Below the pieces are notes generated by a model. The model worked only from the letters and a program-made list of their open reading frames with translations, ran no database searches and had not been told where the DNA came from. 64,000 nt of DNA from Candidatus Bathyarchaeota archaeon (lineage in GTDB: Archaea > Thermoproteota > Bathyarchaeia > JAPDIZ01): contig JAPDIZ010000002.1 in the NCBI GenBank assembly GCA_029259355.1, positions 434,001-498,000 of the forward strand, given 5' to 3'. Positions 42,717 to 49,898 of the stretch are shown one piece after another. Both the position numbers and the translations under genes were made by a program. Numbering within the stretch: the stretch's first letter is position 1; each line of letters begins with the position of its first letter.

Positions 42717-43811
42717 CTATTTCTGCTTCCTCCTGTGGAGGTTGATTATTTGGCTTAGGTTGTGTAGCGCTAGGCTCTTTGTGTCTGCGATCAGCTCATT
42801 CCATCTTCTTCCTCGGCAGAATTGGCAGTTGCATTGGTAGAGGATGTTTAGGTCTAGGGACTCGAAGTGGTCTTTGACGTAGGCCATGCCGCGTTTAGCT
42901 CGTAGAAACCAGCTTAGGCTTGCGAAGCGTATTCTGGGGTCTTCGGCTAGGTACGCCATAAACGGGTCTTTTACGTAGGGTGTTCCGTAGATCAAAACCT
43001 CTGCTTTAGAGTCGGAGTATAGAGCCTCTCTAATCATGTACTTGAGCAGTATTTTACCGGGCTTTCCAGCTCTAGCCAGCTCCCTATAGGGAACCACAAA
43101 CGTTCGGTACCCCAGCTCCAAAAGCTTGTTTACGCACCAAGAAACCTGTTTTTGATTAGCTCCCTTCACCACAGCCAACAACGGAATATCCATCTGCTCA
43201 GCTAGGTAGCGAGCGTTTTCCACGTATTTGAGGAGCTGAGTCCACGACACCGCCAACGGATCGTCCATATAGGTGTAGCAGTCTAGCGTCATCGCCGCAT
43301 CGGGCTCAACAGCCTCCAAAAGCTGAACGTAGCGGTCGCCAGAAAGCGTATCCAAATATTCGTCGGGCATTATCGAAGAAGCCACAATCATGCCATCAAA
43401 GCCCAGGTATTCGTGGATACTTCTCTCACTCACCTCCTTCAACAACCTGTTGTTGGCAACCACTTCGCCCAAGCGCACTATGAGGAAGTCGTGCCTTAGC
43501 TGATTCCAGAACCAGCTGTTCTCGTCTCCAAGACTAATTACGGGGACGAATCTGGGGAGATTTACATAAGGTTGCGAAACGGTTTTTGATGGAGTTTGTG
43601 GCATTGGAGGCTTTATCTCCCTAGGCTCTCCCTTTGGACAAACCCATCGAAACACGCAGAAAGTATGCGGATATGTTATCCCGGTATACTGGATGCCGTC
43701 TACGCAACACTCCCTTACCAAACAAGATAAGGAATCACAGCCTGAACAAAGATTGATGCTAAAGAAGTAGCATCTAGAGCAATTCCTTCCACAGTTTTCA
43801 GCTACTTCCAT
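42717..43811 (-). CDS. TGT/DpdA-like transglycosylase-fold protein with Cys-rich N-terminus
   Basis: The C-terminal 280 residues resemble tRNA-guanine transglycosylases: PDEYLDTL near residue 150, VEPDAAMTLDCYTYMDD, PLLAVVKGANQKQ, VLIYGTPYVKDPFMAYL, the zinc site CNCQFC, and a C-terminal ALHNLSQIINLHRR corresponding to the TGT HNL segment. Where archaeal TGTs have FDSASY with the nucleophile Asp, this protein has FASLSWFLRAK, so the Asp is Ala. The N-terminal 50 residues are a cysteine cluster (CGRNCSRCYF, CSGCDSLSC, ECC) not usual in TGT. It may bind or exchange 7-deazaguanine in DNA or RNA, or be non-catalytic. First gene of a three-gene unit with AGGAGG at its 3' end. Confidence 0.65.
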   Translation of the reverse strand: MEVAENCGRNCSRCYFFSINLCSGCDSLSCLVRECCVDGIQYTGITYPHTFCVFRWVCPKGEPREIKPPMPQTPSKTVSQPYVNLPRFVPVISLGDENSWFWNQLRHDFLIVRLGEVVANNRLLKEVSERSIHEYLGFDGMIVASSIMPDEYLDTLSGDRYVQLLEAVEPDAAMTLDCYTYMDDPLAVSWTQLLKYVENARYLAEQMDIPLLAVVKGANQKQVSWCVNKLLELGYRTFVVPYRELARAGKPGKILLKYMIREALYSDSKAEVLIYGTPYVKDPFMAYLAEDPRIRFASLSWFLRAKRGMAYVKDHFESLDLNILYQCNCQFCRGRRWNELIADTKSLALHNLSQIINLHRRKQK

Positions 43812-43880
43812 ACAATAGACATTAGAACAGGTTCAAATACTAAAGAATTTCACAACATCGCCTATTTATTCTCAAAGTTG

Positions 43881-44984
43881 TCATAAAACGAGGTAGGCAA
43901 ACAAATCCTTTATGCGATGATCCGTCCCAAGTGAGAATACAAAAAGAACATCTTCCTTAGGACTCGTGGAAACAGAAGCTCTATGCCGAGAGAACTGGCG
44001 CAGTATAATTTTGTCAGCTGATATAACCTTTGTTTTCATCATAAAACATACCCCAACAAAGTCTCCTCGGTAATACATCCTATAGGTTGTTAAGCAATCG
44101 ATGATGCCTCGGTTTTTCAACCTACTTGCATCAATTAGTTCAGGCTCTACACAACCATCTTTCCCTACAGGAATCAAGTTGATGGGAAAATCTTCTTGCA
44201 CGTTTGACGAGCATCCCTTAATAATTAACTTAAGTCTTTTCTCAACTATAATGTAAGGTAGTTTAAGAGTCCATGCTACGAATGGACCATCTCGCTTTGT
44301 TACAGGAATGGGACTGAGTAACTTTACAAATTGCTCCATCATTAGCTGCACAAACCTACAACGAAATGGTGATGTGCGTCTTCTTAGGCAATTGTACAAG
44401 AAATATCGTTTTACAAGATCTTCAAACCAACTTAGCCATTCATCTGTCTGATATTGTTGTTCAACCTTTGCAAAATACAATAGGAAAGGTATTGATAGAA
44501 CTATGGCTATGGAGAGGAAGAGATTATCATAAATATAGGCCAAAATACGCAGCTGGTTTTGGGTCGCCATTCTCATAAGTGAATCAAGTAGTATAACAGA
44601 AGTTAGTAGCGTGAGATGATATAGGGACAGAATAGAAATCGAACCTAGAATAAATGTCTTGTCTTTTTCTCGTATATTCTCCATGAAACACTCATTACGA
44701 AGCTTTTCTAACAACACTTTTGGAGATTCAATGCCCTCGCTAAGCATGTTTAAGGCATCTTTGGAGAGTTTATTCTGGAAAATTTCCCAAGAAATGATGT
44801 ATAAAAGAGCTAAAAATGCTAGCACAACAGCAATTAACCAGAAATCTATGACATACACCTGCGTTGCAAACGAGATAAGCCTGCTAGCTACAATCATCAT
44901 CAGGAGTACTTGGGTGATTAGTAACGGTTTTTTAGAAACAATACCATAAGCATAGGAAACTGTTTGAGTGAGGAGATTCATCAT
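43881..44984 (-). CDS. Membrane protein with large soluble C-terminus, unknown
   Basis: Four hydrophobic segments occur in the first 170 residues (TQVLLMMIVASRLISF, FWLIAVVLAFLALLYIISW, ISILSLYHLTLLTSVILL, LFLSIAIVLSIPFLLYFA), then about 195 soluble residues with several Cys. Codons are AT-richer than in the chromosome core, supporting recent acquisition. No family recognised. It lies between the TGT-like and Mrr-like genes on the same strand, each with a gap, and could be the membrane effector of a defence module, which is speculation. Confidence 0.7.
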   Translation of the reverse strand: MMNLLTQTVSYAYGIVSKKPLLITQVLLMMIVASRLISFATQVYVIDFWLIAVVLAFLALLYIISWEIFQNKLSKDALNMLSEGIESPKVLLEKLRNECFMENIREKDKTFILGSISILSLYHLTLLTSVILLDSLMRMATQNQLRILAYIYDNLFLSIAIVLSIPFLLYFAKVEQQYQTDEWLSWFEDLVKRYFLYNCLRRRTSPFRCRFVQLMMEQFVKLLSPIPVTKRDGPFVAWTLKLPYIIVEKRLKLIIKGCSSNVQEDFPINLIPVGKDGCVEPELIDASRLKNRGIIDCLTTYRMYYRGDFVGVCFMMKTKVISADKIILRQFSRHRASVSTSPKEDVLFVFSLGTDHRIKDLFAYLVL

Positions 44985-45042
44985 CTCCTTGTCTAATGAA
45001 TGAAATTGTTGGCTATATTGATTTCTTGAAAAAAATAAAATT

Positions 45043-46203
45043 TTAGAGCATCACCATATCTGCGAAAACCATCTGCGTAAATATGCGTTGTAAAGTGCCT
45101 TTCAATTCAGCTCCTCTCACCAAGTCGATTACTTTTATTTCTTCTCCTCCTTTCTCACTTACTTTAGCAATGTAGTAAGGGTAGTATATTAGCCTCTGAT
45201 CTTCTGCTTTTAGATCCCAGAGAGCTTCTAGCGATTCTTTGATATCGGCTTGATCTAGTTGGGGTTTTACGAGGATTCCAGTTTTGGGCTCTCCTTCTGA
45301 TAGGGTGACTTGGGGACTTAGGGGGCTTAGAGCTTCGAGCCTTGGCTTTTTAAAGGTGTAGTAGATCTGCCTCCCAGCTTTTGCCATCTTAACAACTCCG
45401 CGAGATGCTAGGCCTTGAAGGGCTTTTCTTGCTTTGGCGCCTGACCAAGAAAGCCGCGAGGCTAGGGCGGGAACAGTCATCGATTCATTCTCAGCAAGCA
45501 CTCTTAGGGCTTCTAATTCGTCTCGTGACAACTCTAAGCTTTTTAGAAGAGGCATTACTGGGGTAAAGCCACTCGCCTTTGAATAGGTTACTATGTCTCC
45601 AACAACGGCGTCAGCCAAAACGCTGATTCTCATAACTCTTTCCTTGGTAGTTCTTCGAAGGAATCCTTCCTTAACAGTCAATAGAAGCTCACATTCGACT
45701 TCGAAGTAGGGGTAGAAAACAACAGCTTCTCCTAGGACATCTCCCTTTATCTTTTCTCTTGCTTCTTCGGGGGATAATGATGGATTAACATGGAAAACCT
45801 GGCGATGCATCAATACAGTCTCTATAGGCGCTTCTATCTCTGCTAGCAGTTCTCTAAGCCTAGAGTATTCCCAGAGGTCGATGGGGTAGTCTTTAGCTAT
45901 GCTCACTGCATCTGGTGTGAAGTATGAAGTTGTTACGAGGATTCCTCTATCAACACCAATGTCCAATACTTCTTGAATGAGCTTCATAACCACATCCTTA
46001 TCTACAGGTTTGTCGTAAGCCTTGCACTCGATGATAATTCTCGAAGTATGTAAAGGAGCTCTGTATTCAGCGTAGACATCTATCTGGTGCTCAACTCCCG
46101 ATCTTCCTCGAAACTTCATATTATGCTTGACAAAATATCCCTTTGAGGAAAAAAGTTGAGCTACGAGCCTCTCAAGCTCAAGCCCTTTTTCATAACCGTT
46201 CAT
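45043..46203 (-). CDS. Mrr-like restriction endonuclease fused to winged helix
   Basis: The N-terminal 130 residues form a PD-(D/E)xK nuclease: EHQIDVYAEY provides the Asp and IIIECKAYDKPVDKDVVMKL the E-x-K, followed by GILVTTSYFTPDAVSIAKDY, typical of Mrr_cat/restriction endonuclease-like domains. A central winged helix (ESMTVPALASRLSWSGAKAR, KALQGLASRGVVKMA) follows. The C-terminus is unassigned. Such proteins cleave modified or foreign DNA. Its proximity to a TGT-like gene invites a modification-sensing model. Start at 46203 is ATG. Confidence 0.85.
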   Translation of the reverse strand: MNGYEKGLELERLVAQLFSSKGYFVKHNMKFRGRSGVEHQIDVYAEYRAPLHTSRIIIECKAYDKPVDKDVVMKLIQEVLDIGVDRGILVTTSYFTPDAVSIAKDYPIDLWEYSRLRELLAEIEAPIETVLMHRQVFHVNPSLSPEEAREKIKGDVLGEAVVFYPYFEVECELLLTVKEGFLRRTTKERVMRISVLADAVVGDIVTYSKASGFTPVMPLLKSLELSRDELEALRVLAENESMTVPALASRLSWSGAKARKALQGLASRGVVKMAKAGRQIYYTFKKPRLEALSPLSPQVTLSEGEPKTGILVKPQLDQADIKESLEALWDLKAEDQRLIYYPYYIAKVSEKGGEEIKVIDLVRGAELKGTLQRIFTQMVFADMVML

Positions 46204-46307
46204 TCACACACCCGCACTCTTAGTACTTATGCGAATATTTTTTGAAGAAATTTTATGTAAAGTTTCGCTTTGTCCTTAACCCACATCCCTATACTTCCTA
46301 ATTAGAG

Positions 46308-46760
46308 CTATTTGCAGCGCGGAGGCTTCCACTCCTTTAGCCTTTTCCTAACCTCTTCGGGTATGGGATTCTCCACGATGAGGCCATACTCTGGGGCTTT
46401 TTTAGCTATGTGTGCATCGTTGGAGACCACTATGGGTATGCTGTGTTTGAGAGCTGTGGCTATTAAGAAGCCGTCTCCGAGTGGGATGCCTGCGTGCTTA
46501 GCTAACTCCACCCCGTCTAGAGAGGGTTCGACAACTTCTAAGCCCATCAGCGCGGTGGATAGTTTCTTTAGAAGCTCTCTAGCAGGTCTTACGCGGTAGA
46601 ACCAGTAGAGGACGTTGTAAACCTCTAGGATTGTTGTGTGGGTTACGTACAGCTTCAGCTCACCGAGCAAACCCTTCTCAACCAGCTGCCAAGCGTGTTG
46701 GTGAGCTGGGCTTTGGTCGTAGAGGGCGTAGGGAAAGATGTCGGCATCTAAAATTCTCAA
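46308..46760 (-). CDS. vapC: PIN-domain toxin (VapC-like)
   Basis: A 150-residue PIN RNase: DADIFPYALYD with the first acidic residue, the conserved Glu in THTTILEVYNVLYWF, and GDGFLIATALKHSIPIVVSND as the third acidic motif. It is cotranscribed with an AbrB-type antitoxin gene 4 bases upstream. PIN toxins cleave tRNA or rRNA. Start ATG 46760 (MRILDADIF). Confidence 0.9.
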   Translation of the reverse strand: MRILDADIFPYALYDQSPAHQHAWQLVEKGLLGELKLYVTHTTILEVYNVLYWFYRVRPARELLKKLSTALMGLEVVEPSLDGVELAKHAGIPLGDGFLIATALKHSIPIVVSNDAHIAKKAPEYGLIVENPIPEEVRKRLKEWKPPRCK

Positions 46761-46764
46761 TCCT

Positions 46765-47010
46765 TTACCCCGCCAATACGTGCTTGATGGAGGCAGCGTC
46801 TACGTAAGCTCTCTCTGCATCTCCGCTCAGCTTGATCGACTTAATTCTCTCCACAAGCTCTCTCCTATTCCTCAAAGCCTTTAGGAGGATGGTGTCTCCA
46901 TCTACTAGCTCAACCAAGAAGGACTTCGCTCCTACTCTCCGCCTAATGTGGGCGGGAATGGTTATGCGCCCTCTTTCGTCAAGCTCTACTGTTTCTCCTA
47001 TACCCACCAT
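46765..47010 (-). CDS. vapB: AbrB-type antitoxin (VapB-like)
   Basis: The swapped-hairpin AbrB motif is VELDERGRITIPAHIRRRVG, followed by a helix that would wrap the toxin (ERIKSIKLSGDAERAYVDAA). ATG 47010 (MVGIGETVEL) is preferred; a GTG three codons upstream is also possible. It lies 4 bases before the PIN gene. It neutralises the toxin and represses the operon in known systems. Confidence 0.87.
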   Translation of the reverse strand: MVGIGETVELDERGRITIPAHIRRRVGAKSFLVELVDGDTILLKALRNRRELVERIKSIKLSGDAERAYVDAASIKHVLAG

Positions 47011-47146
47011 CCACGCCACACAGAGAAGCCAGCGATAAAAGAGTTGTGTCGTATGCAGCAGGCAAAGAAGCGTACGATGCTTGGTCTTTCAGACCGTGCC
47101 AAGCTGAAAAGACGAATGATTTAAAACTAGCAGAATTTCGCAGGCT

Positions 47147-47305
47147 ATGTCTACGCTGGTGGACAGGGTTTTTGCCTATGCCGACAGCACGTTGCCAAGG
47201 AAGAGCTGTATAATCAATCCACGAGCGCCCCTCCTCGGGCCAACCTCATTTACGAAATTTTTTAAAGTAAGCTGTTTAGTATCACATCATGTATTACATA
47301 GGTGA
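47147..47305 (+). pseudogene. Possible 5' gene stump or small protein (52 aa)
   Basis: MSTLVDRVFAYADSTLPRKS continues CIINPRAPLLGPTSFTKFF and then degrades into an unlikely tail (VSCLVSHHVLHR). A TATA-like ATTTAAAA stands about 28 bases before the ATG (47119-47126), fitting a leaderless gene. It may be the front of a gene cut off by the toxin-antitoxin locus that follows. Confidence 0.3.
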
Positions 47306-47309
47306 TGCT

Positions 47310-47525
47310 ATGAGTGTAATACTTACTGTTAGGATTCCCAAGAGCCTTAGGGATAGGATGAGGAAAATCGATGTTGATTGGAGCGAGGAGATTAGGAGGT
47401 TTATTGAGGAGAGGGTTAGGCTTTACGAGCTTGTCCAAATCGTGGAGTCTGTTTCGCAAAGGGCTCGGAGCCGAGGGGTTTCTGTAGATAGCGCAGAGCT
47501 GATTAGGGAGGATCGAAGCAGGTGA
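47310..47525 (+). CDS. vapB: VapB antitoxin (ribbon-helix-helix)
   Basis: MSVILTVRIPKSLRDRMRKI then DVDWSEEIRRFIEERVRLYE is the archaeal VapB pattern: a beta strand, then helices, then a toxin-wrapping tail. ATG 47310 has AGGTGAT ahead; the in-frame ATG at 47289 lies upstream of that site. It overlaps vapC by 4 bases (GTGA). A TTTTTTAAAG box near 47256 is the likely promoter. Confidence 0.9.
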   Translation: MSVILTVRIPKSLRDRMRKIDVDWSEEIRRFIEERVRLYELVQIVESVSQRARSRGVSVDSAELIREDRSR

Positions 47526-47959
47526 TAGTCCTCGACGCAAGCGCTCTAGCCAAGCTCGTTTTGGAGGAGGAGCAAAGCCAAATCGCGAGAGAGCTTGTAG
47601 CAAAGGCGGCGAAAAGCGGTGAAAAGCTTGCTGCACCAGATATCGCTTTAGCTGAGGTGCTGAACACGCTCTGGAAGCACCACCAATTGCTTCACGACCT
47701 AAGCGAAGAGAGCTACTGGGAAGCAATCGAAGACCTGCTATCGATATGGGACAGGATCCAAGTATACTCCACTCGAGAGCTAGCCAAAGAAGCTTCCTCA
47801 ATCGCTGCAAAGCTCAGGCAAACCATATACGACTCGCTGTATCTGTCGTTGGCGAAGAAGCTTGGGGCAGAGCTTATGACCTTCGACCGATTGCTGAGAA
47901 AAGCAGCTGCAGAAATTCATGTATCAACTGTTCCCAGCGACGGACAAGCTCGTCGCTAG
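47522..47959 (+). CDS. vapC: VapC toxin (PIN RNase)
   Basis: IVLDASALAKLVLEEEQSQI, APDIALAEVLNTLWKHHQ and QTIYDSLYLSLAKKLGAELM with TFDRLL are the four acidic-residue motifs of PIN domains. 145 residues, GTG start overlapping the vapB stop. All catalytic acids (D, E, D, D) are in place, so it should be active. Confidence 0.93.
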   Translation: MIVLDASALAKLVLEEEQSQIARELVAKAAKSGEKLAAPDIALAEVLNTLWKHHQLLHDLSEESYWEAIEDLLSIWDRIQVYSTRELAKEASSIAAKLRQTIYDSLYLSLAKKLGAELMTFDRLLRKAAAEIHVSTVPSDGQARR

Positions 47960-48091
47960 AGAAGCAAGCTCTCAGAGTAAGCTGTGGAGAATCTGCAACA
48001 CGTTCCGTCAAGGACAGATTAGCGCTTGTGCTTTAGGAGTTTCGGGGAAAAGTTGATATCTCTTTGTATGCACATTTGTTGTCTGACAAAA

Positions 48092-48316
48092 ATGTCTGCC
48101 AGAATAACGGTTCGAATACCTAAGCACTTGAAGGAGGAGATGGAGAGGTTTAGCTACGTTAAGTGGAGCGAGGTTGTTAGGGAAGCTATTGAGGAGAGGG
48201 TTAGGCTTGAGAGGATCAAGTGGGGTTTAGAGGCTATGGAGCGCATAAGCCGAGAAGCTAGGCTAGACAAGCCCTCTCACCAGCTTATTAGAGAGCTTAG
48301 AGATGGTTTGCGTTGA
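48092..48316 (+). CDS. vapB: VapB antitoxin, second plus-strand pair
   Basis: MSARITVRIPKHLKEEMERF and SYVKWSEVVREAIEERVRLE closely resemble the preceding VapB, so the two pairs probably arose by duplication or repeated acquisition. ATG 48092 starts the conserved region; the longer frame from 48026 is AT-rich leader. It overlaps the next gene by 4 bases. Confidence 0.9.
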   Translation: MSARITVRIPKHLKEEMERFSYVKWSEVVREAIEERVRLERIKWGLEAMERISREARLDKPSHQLIRELRDGLR

Positions 48317-48729
48317 GGGCTGTGCTAGATACGAGCGCTATCGCTAAGTGGTTTCTGCGCGAAGAAGAGTCTAGCGAGTGTAAGCAGCTTAGGGACGCGT
48401 TCCTCAGAGGCGAGGTCGAGCTCATAACTTGCGGGTTTGCCTTGGTTGAGCTATCCAATGTGCTGCGATACGCCAAGGGCCTTTCACCGAGGGACGTGGT
48501 GGATGCTTTGGAGGCGGTGAAGGCTATAGGCATAGAGCTTTTCGACGAACACACACTTCTCGAAAAAGCTGTGGAGCTTGCCTTTGTGCAAGGCATCACC
48601 GTCTACGATTCCCTCTTCATCTCCCTAGCTATGGAAATTGGGGCAAAGCTGGTGACCTACGACCGAGTTTTGTTGGAGAAGTTTCCTAAGCTAGCTGTGG
48701 TGGCGAGCCAGCTGCTCAGGGAGCTATAG
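48313..48729 (+). CDS. vapC: VapC toxin, second plus-strand pair
   Basis: AVLDTSAIAKWFLREEESSE, TCGFALVELSNVLRYAKG and GITVYDSLFISLAMEIGAKL with TYDRVLL give an intact PIN active site. 138 residues. TTG 48313 overlaps the vapB stop. It is clearly related to the VapC at 47522 but diverged, so the partners may be specific. Confidence 0.93.
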   Translation: MRAVLDTSAIAKWFLREEESSECKQLRDAFLRGEVELITCGFALVELSNVLRYAKGLSPRDVVDALEAVKAIGIELFDEHTLLEKAVELAFVQGITVYDSLFISLAMEIGAKLVTYDRVLLEKFPKLAVVASQLLREL

Positions 48730-48746
48730 CGAGTAGCACGCTTTAG

Positions 48747-49229
48747 CTAGTATATGCTGTACGTCGTCTCGAAGGGCACTGATATCGGTATGAGGCCAAA
48801 CAGCACTCTTGCGTGGACTACTCCCTTTATCGTTACATCAACTCCCTCACCCGCGAAGACCCCCCAAACTAGAGCTTGGACGACAGCTTGGCTTACTTCG
48901 CTATATTCTAAAGTAATCGTTGTGTCTGTTTGCATCGATGCGTGAGCTGGCACACGTATTTCTGACAAAGTTCCATGCCCCACCCACTCATCCCCTATGT
49001 AGACATCGTATTCGGCGGAAAGCGGTGGTGCGTCGTGATCAGTGGGGTTGTAAAACCTCAGCCTCAGCGCTATGTCACAGCTAGTGACGCCAACTCTCGT
49101 TACTGCAACATCCTCTAGGCTTATCTCTAGGCTTTCCGCAGCCAGTTTCTCGCATTGAATGACATACCCCGCGAAGCCTATCACAGATATCACGAGCAAA
49201 ATCGCGATTGCTATAGCTTTTCTCCCCAT
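48747..49229 (-). CDS. LEA14/WHy-like membrane-anchored protein
   Basis: One hydrophobic helix (AIAIAILLVISVIGFAGYVI) at the N-terminus is followed by a beta-rich domain with the NPTDHDAPPLSAEYDVYIGD signature of LEA14/WHy domains (strand, N-P-x-D, strands) and TLSEIRVPAHASMQTDTTIT. Extracytoplasmic localisation is likely. ATG 49229 (MGRKAIAI) or 49241 can start it. Role unknown. Confidence 0.75.
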   Translation of the reverse strand: MGRKAIAIAILLVISVIGFAGYVIQCEKLAAESLEISLEDVAVTRVGVTSCDIALRLRFYNPTDHDAPPLSAEYDVYIGDEWVGHGTLSEIRVPAHASMQTDTTITLEYSEVSQAVVQALVWGVFAGEGVDVTIKGVVHARVLFGLIPISVPFETTYSIY

Positions 49230-49353
49230 AAAGCTCACCAAGTACGTGGTTTGCTACGTAACTCTACTTACTGTTAAAAATAATTTGTGAGGAAAATGGC
49301 TGCTGATGTCTTCGATTTGTTGAAGTAAAACCGCGTGACGCACTGACTTGGCT

Positions 49354-49839
49354 CTATTTCTCTATAGATAGGGTTGCTTCGTATTCCTTAATCTTCTCTC
49401 CATCGCAGATCACATACACCCTCACGATGCAGGTGGCCGCGGTTTTGCCCTTTCCCAGCTCACCCCCAATGTTAAAGGTCTGGGTCATGCTGGGAAGCTC
49501 CTTCGAAAGCTTGAAGCTGTAGCTGCAGATGCTGTCTTGTCTTTGGATGCGCTCTCCCTGAGGATCATACACTACCACTTCTGGATCAGCCTCAAAGGTT
49601 ATGGTTACCATGTGGTCCTTCCTATCCCTGTTTTCTAGCGTAACCGTCAAGACAGCTACTTGGTCAGACGTGATCTTGTTGGGGGTAAGCTCTATCTTCG
49701 TCACCTCTACGGGTGGAGCTTGCTGCGGTACAAGCACCAAGAAGTAAATGGCCGCTATAACTAAAGCAGCTACCAAGATTAGGATGGCGAAGCCCAGAAA
49801 CCCCAAACCCCTCTGCGCAAGATTCTCTTTTTCCGTCAT
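49354..49839 (-). CDS. Membrane-anchored Ig-like (CARDB-type) protein
   Basis: An N-terminal helix (GLGFLGFAILILVAALVIAAI) anchors a beta-sandwich: VEVTKIELTPNKITSDQVAV, LTVTLENRDRKDHMVTITFE and a closing strand set ending EYEATLSIEK. The pattern is a bacterial Ig/CARDB fold, probably adhesion or surface assembly. It is next to the LEA14-like gene on the same strand, suggesting related cell-surface roles. Confidence 0.7.
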   Translation of the reverse strand: MTEKENLAQRGLGFLGFAILILVAALVIAAIYFLVLVPQQAPPVEVTKIELTPNKITSDQVAVLTVTLENRDRKDHMVTITFEADPEVVVYDPQGERIQRQDSICSYSFKLSKELPSMTQTFNIGGELGKGKTAATCIVRVYVICDGEKIKEYEATLSIEK

Positions 49840-49898
49840 GCTGCATACCCCTAAGCTACTGGTAGTTTGCTCGGTACACGCTTTAAAGCGTAGTGTTT

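Larger units (their letters stand above)
41102..46300. mobile_element. Accessory island downstream of tRNA-Pro
   Basis: Directly 3' of the tRNA lies about 5 kb, all genes on the minus strand, in part more AT-rich than the core (especially 43.8-45.1 kb), with LAGLIDADG, TGT-like, membrane and Mrr-like nuclease genes. tRNA 3' ends are common integration sites. No integrase gene and no second copy of the tRNA 3' end were seen, so integration is inferred from context only. Confidence 0.4.

Noticed and set aside
46250-47300. Second copy of the tRNA-Pro 3' end as an attachment site
   Set aside because: No repeat of the T arm and acceptor sequence was found on reading this stretch.
47262-47810. 182-codon minus-strand frame opposite the vapBC pair
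   Set aside because: Both antiparallel plus-strand genes have clear family motifs; the frame has Pro/Ser/Leu-rich shadow composition.
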